A stretch of DNA of 64,000 bases, from NCBI RefSeq assembly GCF_010183535.1, contig NC_071329.1, positions 868,001 through 932,000 of the forward strand, written 5' to 3'. Shown piece after piece: positions 40,856 to 52,429 of this stretch. This DNA comes from Caenorhabditis remanei. Its lineage: Eukaryota; Nematoda; Chromadorea; Rhabditida; Rhabditidae. The position numbers were made by a program, and so were the translations under genes. The first letter of the stretch is position 1. Every line of letters begins with the position of its first letter. Below the pieces are notes generated by a model. The model did no database searches and had not been told where the DNA came from. It was given only the letters and a program-made list of their open reading frames with translations.

Positions 40856-43800
40856 TTATCTCCGATGAGCGAAGAATGTGAAGAGGCGATTCTTGTAGTC
40901 GGGCGTCTTGTGGATGACCACTTTGAAGAATTGATCCATTAGCTTCTCGAATTCACGGAATTCCGGAAGGAAATGCATCGTTTGTGTGATCGCCGCTTCT
41001 GGAAAATGTTAGGATTAGGGGCGGGAGGAGGCGTGGCCTAGAAAAGGGGCGTGACTTCTCGAAAGAAGAGGATTTCAGAGTCAGAAAAACGCTAGAATTG
41101 GGCTGGAGGGAGTGGCTATGGAAGAAGGGGCGTGGCTAAGGAAAAGGGGCGTGGCTTGTCGAAAGATGAGAGCAGCCGCTTCTTGAAAACGTAAAAATTG
41201 AGATGAGGGTGTGGCTTAAGAAAGGGGCGTGGCCTAAAACGAGGGCGTGGCCTAGAAAGAAAGCGTGGCCTAAGAAAGGGGGCGTGGCCTAGAAAGTAGC
41301 GTGGCTTCTCACAAAAAAGAGAGTCGCTGCTTCTCGAAAATGTCAGAATTGAGATGGGGGCGTGGCTTAGAAAAGGGGCATGGCCTAGAAAAGGGGGCGT
41401 GGCTTCTCGAAAAGGGGAGGAATTTCAGAGTCTTGTTAATGGGAAAACCTATATCAGCCTCTTTGTATTGGAAAATCTCTCGGAAGAGTCCTTCGAGCAG
41501 TTGCGTCTGTTGCTTCTTGTCGTTGATGTTGTGCAGGTGGAGGCTGAAAACATTGAAATTTTTTGACTGAAAAATCAAGATTTTCAGCTTTTTTAGGTCG
41601 AAAACTTGGAAAAATGGGAATTTTTGGATTAAAAACTCAAAAAACTTGAAAAATGCTAGAACGCTCTATTGAGAAACCCGATTTACAGCGAAAACTCAAG
41701 TTTTTGTTCAAAAACGGCTCAAAAGTGAAACCATGCGGCAAAATTGCAACAACAAAAAGGGGGCGGAGCCTCTCTAGGTACTCAAGGTCGAAAACTTGGG
41801 AAAAAAAGCGATTTTTGGATTAAAAACTTGAAAAAACACTTTTGAGATCTCATTTCTGCTAGAAATCGCTAAAAATGAAACCATGCGGCAAAATTGCAAC
41901 AACAAAAAGGGGGCGGAGCCAATGGAAATTTTTGAGAGAAAAATCATGATTTTCAGCTTTTCTAGATCGAAAACATGGAAAAATGCGAATTTTTGACTAA
42001 AAAATCATGATTTTCAGCTTTTTTAAAATGAAAATCAAGGAAAAATGCGAATTTCTGACTGAAAACTGCAAAAAAAGTGGGCGGAGCCTATGTACTGACA
42101 ATGTGCAATCACGTGGTCGTTCGCACTTTCCATTGAGCTCAAATTTGCACATTTTGTGAAGGACATTTCGACACTCCTCAACACGATCCGACTGTGAGGA
42201 AGACGACGATGGAGACGTATTCTCGGGACTTCTTGTGGACGAGTCGGGTGTTATTCTGGAAAGAAGAGGATTCTGGAGGCGTGAGAAGATTCAGAATCCG
42301 TGTTTTTAAGAGTTCTCAAAAGTTTGAATCAAAACGGGCCGAAATGAAGCGAAAAAACTCCAAAAAAAGGATTCAGAATCTCATGGAGACAGAGTTGGGA
42401 TTCTAGGGAGATTCTGGAGGAAGATTCAGAATCCGTGTTTTCAGAATTCAAAACGGATCGAAATGAAGCGATTTTCAGCGTTTTTCAGGTCGAAAACATA
42501 GAAAAATGGGGATTTTTGAATGAAAAATGATGATTTTCAGCTTTTTTAAGGTCGAAAATCATGATTTTCAGCTTTTCTAGGTCAAAAATCAAGGAAAAAT
42601 TGGAATTTTTAATTTAAAAAAACTCCAAAAAAGGAATCAGAATCCGTCACGTCAGTTCAGAATCTCATATGGAGATTCAGAATCTCCTACTCACTCGGCT
42701 CTTTTATTCAACAGCCTGGCACGAAGCAACTGTTCCAACGTCGACTTTTTCGGTGAAGACGTGGCTGACGCCACGGCGACGGCTTCTGGAGCCTTCTGAA
42801 TCTGTGACGTCATCGGTTCCTCTTCGTATTCATCTTCTCCTTCCAACGATTGCTCGTCGTCCTCTTTTTCAGCAGTGACGACGTTATCGTGGCGACCTGG
42901 AAAACGAGGAAATCTGTGTGTCCGGATGTCCAAAAATCCAGAAAATCTGTCATTTTTCAGTCAAAAATCATCAGAAAATGCAATTTCTTGTCTGTCTATG
43001 TGTCCGTGTCTCCAACTGTCTGATTTCGAGTCAAATTTCAGATATTTGAGTCTGAAAATCCCGAAAATCAGCCATTTTTAGTCCAAAACCATCAAAAAAT
43101 GATATTTCTTGTCTATCTGTCTGTCAATACCGATGTCCAGAACTAGATTTCCATCAAATTTGAGCTGTTTTCACTCAAAAAAAGTGAAAAATGTCTGTCT
43201 GTGTGTCCAGTGTGTCCGGATGTCCAATTTCCCATCAATTTTGAGCTTTTCTCGCTCAAAAAAGCCCCAAATTCTGCAATTTTTAGGTCTGCAAGACATA
43301 AAAATGACACAATTTGTCTTCCGATGTCTGTCTGTCTGTCAATCTGGAATTCCAGATGTCTGATATCGAATCAAATTTCAGATATTTCAGTCTGTATGTC
43401 TGTCTGTCAATCCTGATGTCCAGATGTCCAATTTCCATCAAATTTGAGCATTTTTCGCTCAAAAATCCCCAAATTCTGTCTGTGTGTCCGGATGTCTACG
43501 ATCAACAAACCCACCATTCTCTTGCACTCCATTCACATCATTCTGAATCTGTGACTCCGCCCCCTCCGGCTCGAAGACGTCATTCTCCACGTCTTCTTCT
43601 TCTTCGTATTCAACTCCATCAAGATCCTCCTCCTCGTGCTCCATTTCATCTGAAATCACATCACCAGCCGCACCGATTCTCGCGGAATTCTCAGAAATGA
43701 CTTCTGGAGCCGGATATTGGGTAAAAATCGATTGATTTTGAGCATTTTGTGCCGAAATTAGTGCATTTTGAGCAGAAATCAGTGGATTTTGGACCAAAAT

Positions 43801-46800
43801 CGCATGATTTTGAGCATTTTGAGTTGAATTCTGAGCGGAAATCGGTGGATTTTGAGCCAAAATCGATGGATTTGAAGCATTTTGAGCCACTGGAGTCATC
43901 GGAGCTCTGTTTTCAACAATTGTTGCGTCCAACTCCTCTTTCGGCTCTTTTTCCAACGGAGCACCACGACTCGGATCGTGTTTTATGGTGGAGAAGAAGA
44001 TCACCGGGAAACTGCAAAATTTGAGTTTTTGACTGAAAATTTGAAAATTTGTGGAAAAAATGTGAATTTTTGAGCTGAAAATGTAACTTTTTCGGCTCAA
44101 AATTGGGATATTTGGTCGAAAAATGTGATTTTTTGGCTGAAAACGTCCTTTTTTTGGGGCTTAAAATGTCAATTATGCGCTAAAATTAGGCCCAAAATCA
44201 CATTTTCAACCCAAAAAATCCTCATTTTTTGCTCAAAAATCCCTATTTTCATCTCAAAAATTCACATTTTCAGTCTGAAATCAGATTTTTTCAGCTTTTT
44301 GGGCCAAATATCGTGCTAAAACCTCTGATTTTCGACTCAAAAACCCCGATTTTCGTCTTGAAAACGTACTCATCGAGTCCAATATCATCGAATTCTGAAA
44401 GGACCATATCCTCCAACTCCTTCTGAATCTTCGCCTTTTCCGTCGAATCTTTCGCCAGTTGTTCTTTTACAGACTTGGCTTCTTCCATCGATTTCAGTCT
44501 CATTTCTTTCGCCACTTGACACATTTCTTCCGCTTGTTTCGCTAATTCAGCAGCTCTAGCGGCCATCGACGAGGCGAGTTGATCGGATTTCTTGGCTTCC
44601 GTCAATTTCTGCATATGTTGGGCGGTTCTGGCAGACAACTCGTCGCGGCGGCGCTCTAATTCGGCTTTTCTTTCTTCTTTGGTAAGTTGAGGGGATTCTG
44701 GAGCATTTTGAGCCAAAATCGGAGCATTTTGAGCCAAAATTGGGGTATTTTGAGCCAAAATTGATGGATTTGAAGCGATTGGCGTAGCTGGAGTCGAAAT
44801 TGATGGATTTTCAACCGAAACTGGAGCATTTTGAGCCACTGGACCAGCTTGAGGTGCTACTGGAGCTGTTGGAGCATTTTCAGCAGAAATTGATGGATTT
44901 GGAGACAGTGTAGCCACTGGAGCCGCGTTAGGAGCATTTTGAGCTGAATTTGGAGCATTTTGAGCTGAATTTGGAGCATTTTGAGCAGAATTTGGAGCAT
45001 TTTGAGCCAAAGATGGAACTTCTGGAGCATTTTGAACGACTGGAGTCACTTTAGAGGCATTTTCAACCAAAATTGGAGCATTTTGAGCAGAATTTGGAGC
45101 ATTTTGAGCCAAAGATGGAACTTCTGGAGCATTTTGAACGACTGGAGTCACTTTAGAGGCATTTTCAACCAAAATTGGAGCATTTTGAGTCAAAATCGAA
45201 AGATTTTGATCCAAAATTGATGGATTTGGAGGAATCGATGAATTTGTTGCCACTGGAGTCACTGGAGCCGCTTTCGGAGCATTTTGAGCCGAAATTGGAG
45301 CTTCTGAAGCTTTTGGAGCATTTTGAGCCAAATTTTGACCAAAAATTGGAGCATTTGGAGGCCATGTAGCCGCTATAGAAGCTCCTAAAGTCATCGGTGA
45401 TGGATTTTGACGGTTTTCAGCGGAGCTTTGAGAATTTCCAGCAGAAAACGGACCAGTTGAAACCGGTTTTTGTGCCAAAAACGGGTTATTCGATGTCGTT
45501 TTTTGCGGATTTTGTGTGAAAAACGAGAAATTTGGAGCCACCGGTGAGACACTCGACGATTTCGAGGCGAAAATCGATGGTTTTGGAGCGATTTGTGTGG
45601 AAATTGATAAATTTGGACCGTTTTGAGTCGAATTCTGAGCCAAAATCGATGGTTTTTCAGCGATTTTCCCGATTTTCACCGCAATTTTCGGTGTCGGCGG
45701 TTTCGGTTCGATGGGTGTCGTATTCTCGAAGACGTTCTCCACTTCTTGATTCTTCTGACTCTTGGAACCGCGACGCGACCGCTTCGCCGACTTCTGTGGC
45801 TTCTCCTCGGCAGTTCGTTTGGATCCGAGTTGTGAGAGAAGGTATTGACGCAGGGATTCTTCGGTTTCTGGAGCCGACGTCGTGGAGGATTCTGGAGCCA
45901 AAATTGATGAATTTTGAGCCAAAATCGGTGGATTTTGGGGCAAAATTGATGAATTTGGAGCATTTTGAGTCGAATTTGGAGCCAAAATCGTTGGATTTTG
46001 AGCCGAAATCGACGTCACCGCTTCCAGTGGTATCTGAATGGGCGGCCTCGCGAATGGATCATTTTCTGGCTGTGGCTCATCGGGAGAGCCCATTTCCATG
46101 CTGACCTCATCGTAGTTATCGAACGACGCCGGTGGATTCTGATGATACTGAGGATTCTGAATCCCAGGATTCTGAATCTGACGTTGTTGCGGATGCATCA
46201 GGGGACGTTGAATCGAAACGGACATCAGTGGAGGCGGCGGATCGGGAAAATAGTGAAATGTGGGTAGACGAATGCCTGGCGGATAGGAATTTCGAAAGTC
46301 GCGAGAGTGATGGACGAGGTTTTGGAGACGGGCGATGTCTTGGTTTGGTGGGATCTGAAAAAAATGGAGTTTTAAGGAGAAAACGGGTGAAAATCGGCTG
46401 AAAATGTGATTTTTAGGCTGAAAATGCAATTTTGAGCTGAAAATGCGATTTTTCGGGCGGAAAATGTGGGTTTTTGAGCTCAAAATGTGATTTTTAGGCT
46501 GAAAATAGGTATTTTTGAGCGAGACATGTGATTTTTTGGCTGAAAATGCGAGTTCTAGGTTGGAAATGAGATTTTTGGCTGAAATTTTGAGTTTTTTGCC
46601 TAAAATGTGAACTTTTGGGGATTTCTATGCAGTTTTTGGCTGAAAATTACAATTTTACGACGCAAAATTGGTGTTTTCGAGTCTTTTTCAGATGGAAAAT
46701 TAACTTTTTTATGGAAAACGGGAAATGGAAACGGGAAAATGGTGAATTCGGTTAAAAATGTACTTTTAAGCAGCTTTTTGGTCAGAAACCCGATTTTTAT

Positions 46801-47720
46801 ACATTTTTAATTCGGAAAACCTCAATTTGCTGCTAAAAATCCATATTTTTCCATCAGAAACTTGATTTTTCGCAATTTTTACACTTAAAAACTCGATTTT
46901 CTGCTTAAAATCCATACTTTTCACCGAAATTTTCGATTTTCGGCACTAAAACTCACCAAAGGCGGTATCGACGGTGGTGGCATTCCAAAAATGACCGATT
47001 CCGATGGCGGCGGTCTCAGTGGGCGTTGTCCATTGTGTCCGCCACTTCCTGCAACGAAAAAATCGATAAAAATCGAGAAAAACCAGCTGAAAATTCATAA
47101 AATTATCGATTTTCACACACCACACACTATAAAATAACGACCGTTGCAGCGTGTGTATTCTACCATTTAGTTTTGCGAAGTTTTCAGATGGAAAATGAAT
47201 TTTTCAACGAAAATTTTGAATTTTCGCCATTTTTCATGGAAAAACTGACCATTTTGATGCCATGACGTGCCGATATTGTGTAGCTGCGACGCGGATGCGT
47301 AATTCCGCTGGCGCTGCACATTTCGACGCTCTGAATTTGAAAATTTTGGTTTTTAAGCCAGAAAATTAGATTTTAAGACCATTTCTATTCGAACGCCGTC
47401 GTTGCGCTGGTTCTGGACTCTGGATTCGTTGTGCCGACTCGTTCTGCTAAGGTTTTTTTGCGAAATTTAAATTTGAAAGAAATTTTTTTTGAAATTTTTC
47501 CAAAATTTTCCCTAAAAATCCATTTTTAAACCTCATTCTCTATAATTCGATCTATAATAATCTCGTCGTTTAATTCCGCTTCTTCTGGCGTTCGTTCACT
47601 GCAAAAATAGAAAAAAATAGAAGAAAAAAAAGAAAATTATAGTTTTCCAGACAAAACTCACTGCTCCGATGCAATTTCGCCGTCCTCGAGCGATTCGACC
47701 GACACGGTTAACTTCGACAT
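40856..47720 (-). CDS. ZFC3H1/Red1-like zinc-finger protein
   Basis: Eleven exons (minus): 47662-47720, 47532-47598, 47380-47446, 47250-47330, 46957-47048, 44370-46354, 43515-44011, 42695-42896, 42100-42255, 41449-41543 and 40856-40998. All phases agree and give 1025 residues. Features: LEDGEI near residue 11; FDNYDEVSMEMGSPDE and LRQYLLSQLGSKR, both with counterparts in vertebrate ZFC3H1; a long QNAP/AQN-rich repeat region in exon 6; coiled coil (KAELERRRDELSARTAQHMQ); acidic stretch; and a C-x7-C-x5-C-x3-H finger at about 931-949 (CKFELNGKCERPRDCTFLH) of the zf-C3H1 type. ZFC3H1 links polyadenylated nuclear RNA to exosome decay (PAXT). The C-terminal HAT-repeat half of the vertebrate protein is absent. 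Divergent from tsn-1. Confidence 0.75.
41020..42110. repeat. GGGCGTGGCCTAGAAAAGG and GGGCGGAGCC repeats in introns
   Basis: About a dozen short GGGCGTGGC(T/C)TA words in the last intron of the ZFC3H1-like gene. Two copies of an AACCATGCGGCAAAATTGCA block (about 41731 and 41879) lie in the intron before it, each followed by CAACAAAAAGGGGGCGGAGC. Confidence 0.6.
42897..43514. repeat. TGTCTGTCTGTCAATCC / GATGTCCA repeats in an intron
   Basis: The intron between exons 7 and 8 of the ZFC3H1-like gene holds about six diverged copies of a segment containing GTCTGTCTGTCAAT, GATGTCCAATTTCC and CATCAAATTTGAGC. Confidence 0.55.
44972..45180 (-). repeat. 102-bp coding tandem duplication
   Basis: Two near-identical 102-base units within exon 6 of the ZFC3H1-like gene encode APILVENASKVTPVVQNAPE then VPSLAQNAPNSAQN twice. 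The multiple of three keeps the frame. Shorter APNSAQN repeats flank it. Confidence 0.85.
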
Positions 47721-49022
47721 TTAATGTGGCTAAATTTCTACCTGAAAAAGTCACGAAAATCCCGCAAAAAAGTGATTTTTTCACTTGTCAAATTGCGATT
47801 TTTATCAATTTTTGGCGCGCCACCATGGGAGGCGAGTGAGTGTGTGAAGTGCGGAGGGTGCGAGACGAATGAGGGAAATCGTGGCGAGACCACGTGCTGG
47901 CGCCTACGGTTCAGGTAGGAATTACGGGGGAAACGTGGATTTCAGAATTTACAGGTTTTCAGGTGATTTGGAGCATTTTTCGAGGATTTTGGACAGCAAA
48001 TTGATAGAAAACTATGCAAAATAAGGTGCCAATACACTCAGAACGACGATTTTTCCAAAGTTTTGATAAAAAACATGAAAAACAGTCCAAAAATAAGATT
48101 TTAGAGTTTTACAACTATTTTATACTGAAAAAATGCGAAAAAACCATCAGGTTTAATGTTTTTTTTTTTCACCAAAAACAGGAAAAAACTCAAAAATCGG
48201 TCCCAAACTCTTTTTTTCCAGATTTCCACTTCACACCGCTCGAAAACAGTTTTTAAAAGAAAACTTTTAAAATAAAGAGCTCGATTTTAGATGTTTTTAC
48301 TAACTTTCTAATAAAAAAATGCAAAAAACCTTCAGGTTTTAAGTTTTTTCAATAAAAAAAATAACGAAAAAACTGTAAAATCGGTCCCAAACTCATTTTT
48401 TCAGGCTTCTACTCCCCGACGCTGGAAAATAGTTGCTACAACACATTTTCAGATCAAATTTCACCTAGAAACCGTAAAATTTGACACTAGTTCTTGGTTT
48501 TTTTGTTTTACGCATTTTTACAATTAAAAAACCCCTTTTTCTTATAAAAGTAACGAATTTTTAGCAATTTTCTAGACATATCATTGTAATTACTCTGTTT
48601 TACACCACTTTTTCTTCTTTTCCGCCAAAAAACCGTCTGAAAACCGCGAAAATCCAGCACAATCCAAATCTGCGCTGAAAAAGTGGCGAGAGAGCACGCG
48701 TTTCGCGGAGGGCGCAGACAGATCGTTTCGAGACCTTGTAGTTCGGATACGGTAAGCGAGTCTCCATGCATTTTGTGAACAGCGAGGAGTACACCCGGTT
48801 TCCGCACTCGTTCTCGCATGAATTTTCGTCATTTTTCTTCGGAAATGTAGTCGTTTAATTGTGGTCGACGGATTTTTAATCGATTTTTGACCGGTTTATG
48901 CGGTTTTTAGTGGGAAAAATCGGTTTTTAGGCCTTTGTTTTTCGGAATTTTTGGATTTTTCTTGTATTTTCACTTTTACACTTTCAATTTTGCTTCTTTC
49001 AGGGTTATTTAAGCAGCAAAAA
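47721..49022. promoter_or_regulatory. Divergent promoter region, ZFC3H1-like gene and tsn-1
   Basis: 1.3 kb. Near the left gene, TCGTGGCGAGACC (47879-47891) followed by ACGTGCTGGCG matches the word in the rpn-5/scc-1 promoter. Near the right gene, a GC-rich island lies at about 48690-48800 (CGCGTTTCGCGGAGGGCGCAG). An acceptor (TTGCTTCTTTCAG) at about 48989-49001 is the likely trans-splice site of tsn-1. No ORF is convincing. Confidence 0.5.
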
Positions 49023-51932
49023 ATGACTGACACCGGCTCGCCAACTGTTCCACCACCAGCCTCCTCGACAACGTCCCCGGTTCGTCGTGGACTCGTCAAA
49101 TCCGTGCTCTCCGGCGACGCCGTCATTCTTCAAGGACAGCCACAAAACGGACCACCACCAGAGTGGACTGTATATCTGAGCAACGTGTCGGCACCGCGAC
49201 TCGGCCGCCGTCCAACCGATTCGAGCAGCGCCACTCCAGACGAGCCGTACGCGTGGGAGTCGAGAGAGCACTTGAGAAAGAAGATTGTCGGGCAGTTTGT
49301 CACATTCGTTCGGGATTTCACAGCGAGTTCCGGACGCGATCATGGACGTCTGTATTTGGGTGGAACGAGTCCCGCTGATGCGGAGAATGTCACCAAAGAA
49401 ATGGTTTCGGAGGGTCTTCTAGAAGTTCGTCAAGGAAAAATCACTGAGTGAGTGGGCTTTTTCGCTTAGAAAATGCAATTTTTGCGCTTAAAATTCCAGT
49501 TTAAAACATTCAACTCTTTCAGTGAATACACCACAGAGCTTCTCGAGCTTCAAGAGCAAGCAAAAAGCGCGGGACGCGGAAAATGGAGCTCCAACGCCGG
49601 AACCATTCGCGATATCAGATGGGCTATCGATAATCCACGCGAGCTCGTCGACAAATACGCCCAGAAGCCCGTTGACGCAGTTATTGAGATGGTTCGTGAC
49701 GGGTCCACTGTTCGTGCGTTCCTTCTGCCAAATTTCGAGTACATCACTCTCCAACTCTCCGGTGTTCGCGCCCCATCCACCAAGAACCCCACAGCACCAG
49801 ATTCCCGCGCGGAGCCATTCTCAGAGGAGGCCAAGTTCTTCGTCGAGTCGAGACTTCTTCAGCGTGACGTGCAGATCATTTTGGAGTCGACATCGAACCA
49901 AAACTTTGTCGGATCTATTGTTCATCCAAAGGGAAACATCGCCGAGTCGCTTCTCCGCGAGGGATACGCTAAGTGTGTCGACTGGAGCATCGGATTGGCC
50001 ACAGGAGGAGCACAGAAGCTTCGTGACGCTGAAAAGCAGGCAAAGGAGAAGAGACTCCGCTTGTGGAAGAGCTATCAGCCAACTTCTAGCGCCTACTCTG
50101 GAGATCGCAAGGCTTTCACCGCTAAAGTCACCGAGGTTATCCTTTCCGACGCAGTTGTAGTGCAAAAGGAGGATGGAAGCGAGTTGAAACTCCATCTCTC
50201 CTCAATCAGACTTCCAAGAGAGACAGGAGACGATAAGCAACCTTCAGTAGGCCGTCAATTCCGTCCACTCTACGATGTGCCATTCATGTTCCAAGCTCGT
50301 GAATTCCTCCGAAAGAGAATTCTCGGCAAGAAGGTTCAAGTGCAAATCGACTACGTTCAACCGAAATCCGACACCTTCCCAGAGAAGACGTGCGCCACTA
50401 TCAAGATCGGAGACCTCAATATCGCCGAAGGACTCGTGAGCAGAGGACTGAGCAAGGTCGTCCGTCATCGTGCTGATGATGAGAACAGAGCGTGCGAATA
50501 CGACACTCTTTTGGCTGCCGAGGCTAACGCTGAGAAGGGAAAGAAGGGATTGTTCGCTGATAAGACTGCCGAGAAGAAGGATACGTTGAGAATCCAGGAG
50601 ATTACTGGAGACCTCGCCAAGGCTAAGCAGTTCTTGCCATATTTCCAGAAGGGAGGAAGGTAGGAGCGATAAATTCAATAATTTTAAAAATTTATTCAAA
50701 AATTAACCTTCCAGAGCCGAAGGAGTCGTCGAATTCCTCTCCGGCGGATCCCGTCTCCGTATCTACATCCCAAAGGAGACCGTCCTCATCACCCTTCTCC
50801 TCGGAGGTATCAACTGTCCAAAGGGAGCTCGTGTCGGACCAGGAGGTGTCACCATGGGAGCCGCCGAGCCATTCGCCGATGAGGCCGCTGCATTCACTCG
50901 AAAACTTGTGCTCCAGCATGAGGTCCAATTGGAGGTGGAGAGCACCGATAAGAATGGAAACTTTGTTGGTTACTTGTTTGTGTCTCCAGACGGAAACACC
51001 TCCAGAGCAATCAACTTGAGCGAGGCTCTCGTCGAGGCTGGACTCGCTTCCCTTCACTTCACCGCTGAGCGCTCCGGACACTATAATGCTTTGTTGGCTG
51101 CTGAGAATAGAGCTAAGAAGGCGAAGAAGAACATCTGGGCGAACTACACCGAAGAGCAACAACAGGAGGAAGTTGAAGTACAGCAAGCGGATACATCAGA
51201 GCGCAAGCAGAACTTCCGCCAAGTCGCCGTCACTGATATCGCTCCAGGAGCTCTTCGATTCTCCGCTCAGAATATTGAGGATGGAGCGAAGATTGAGAAG
51301 ATGACTACCGAGATGAGACAAGCCATCGCCGAGCATCCGCCACTCGCCGGGTCTTACACACCGAAACGTGGTGACTTGTGTGTCGCCAAGTTCTCACAGG
51401 ATGGACAATGGTATCGTGCGAAGGTTGAGAGTGTTCGTGCCGGACAAGCCGAGATTCTCTACATCGACTACGGAAATCGCGAGAGTGTCGAGGCGGCGAA
51501 ACTCGCTCAAATTCCAGCTGGATTCGGTTCGCAGCCAGCCGGTGTCAAGGAATACAACTTGGCGCTTGTGAAACTGCCGAATGAGGACTACCTGGAGCTC
51601 ACTTTGCAAGCCTTTGCTCACTATTTGTTCGGACAATCTTCAGTGTTCGTCAACGCAGAGTACAAGGTTGGAACCTCCGATTATGTCACTGTAAGTATAA
51701 AGTTTTGTTAGTTCTCACCAAAAATTCCAAATTTCAGGTCTACTTTGACAGTGGAAACAAGAAGATCGACATCGGAAAAGCGCTCATCGAAGAGGGACTC
51801 GCACTCGCCGATGAACGTCGTGAGCCACGTCTCCAAACGATTGTCAAGGACTACAAGAGCACCGAGGCAGCCGCAAAGAAAGGACGAAAGAACATTTGGG
51901 AGTACGGAGATTTCACCGGAAACGACATCTAA
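49023..51932 (+). CDS. tsn-1: Tudor staphylococcal nuclease TSN-1 (SND1/p100)
   Basis: Exons 49023-49447, 49523-50659, 50715-51690 and 51738-51932 give 910 residues, the usual length. Four staphylococcal nuclease-like folds follow each other, starting at about residues 21 (RRGLVKSVLSGDAVIL), 193 (VDAVIEMVRDGSTVRAFLLP), 345 (FTAKVTEVILSDAVVV) and 521 (AEGVVEFLSGGSRLRIYIPK). A Tudor domain at about 735-790 (KRGDLCVAKFSQDGQWYRAK...ILYIDYGNRESV) is embedded in a fifth, split nuclease fold that ends the protein. The family acts in RNA metabolism, small-RNA complexes and decay of edited RNA, and binds methylarginine through Tudor. Codon use is strongly biased, as for a highly expressed gene. Confidence 0.97.
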
Positions 51933-52429
51933 GAAGCTCTGACATTTCATTCAACACGCCCCTTTTCTAGTATTAATTTAAACCTGCCCTCTTCCCCCTT
52001 CCAGAAAGTTTTATCTCTTCCCGTTTAAAGAAAGAAAACATTTTAATTTAAACTGTGATGCACTGTATCCGATTCTAGTTATTCAGAAATCACCCCCGGT
52101 GGTGGTTAAGTTAATTGCCTTTTTCTTCTGTTTCCCGCCTGCCTTAAACCTCCTTTTTTGTTCAATAATGTATCATTTCTGTTTTTTTTTTTGAATTTCC
52201 ACCCGGGTTCTCGATTTCTCCGTCCCTATGATTGTTGGGTTTTTCGAGTACATATTTATTATTTAATTTAAAAGTTTAAAAATCTCCCCCGAGACGCCAC
52301 AAAAAACATTGGGAATAAATAATTTATTGCTCCTTATACTCGTGTGAGTGATCGTTGGTTGCTTACCCGGGTTCTCTATTTCTTTTCTCGTCTTTTTTTG
52401 GTTCAAAATTCTGAAACGCTGATCTCCAG
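51933..52429 (+). promoter_or_regulatory. tsn-1 3' UTR and operon-type spacer to tag-151
   Basis: AATAAA at 52314-52319 is followed after about 110 bases by an acceptor (GCTGATCTCCAG) that directly abuts the tag-151 ATG. A short distance between poly(A) signal and downstream trans-splice site is typical of nematode operons, where the second gene receives SL2. Confidence 0.5.

Noticed and set aside
48014..48840. Short frames in the tsn-1 upstream region
   Set aside because: Poly-A/T rich or GC-island artefacts without start or splice context.
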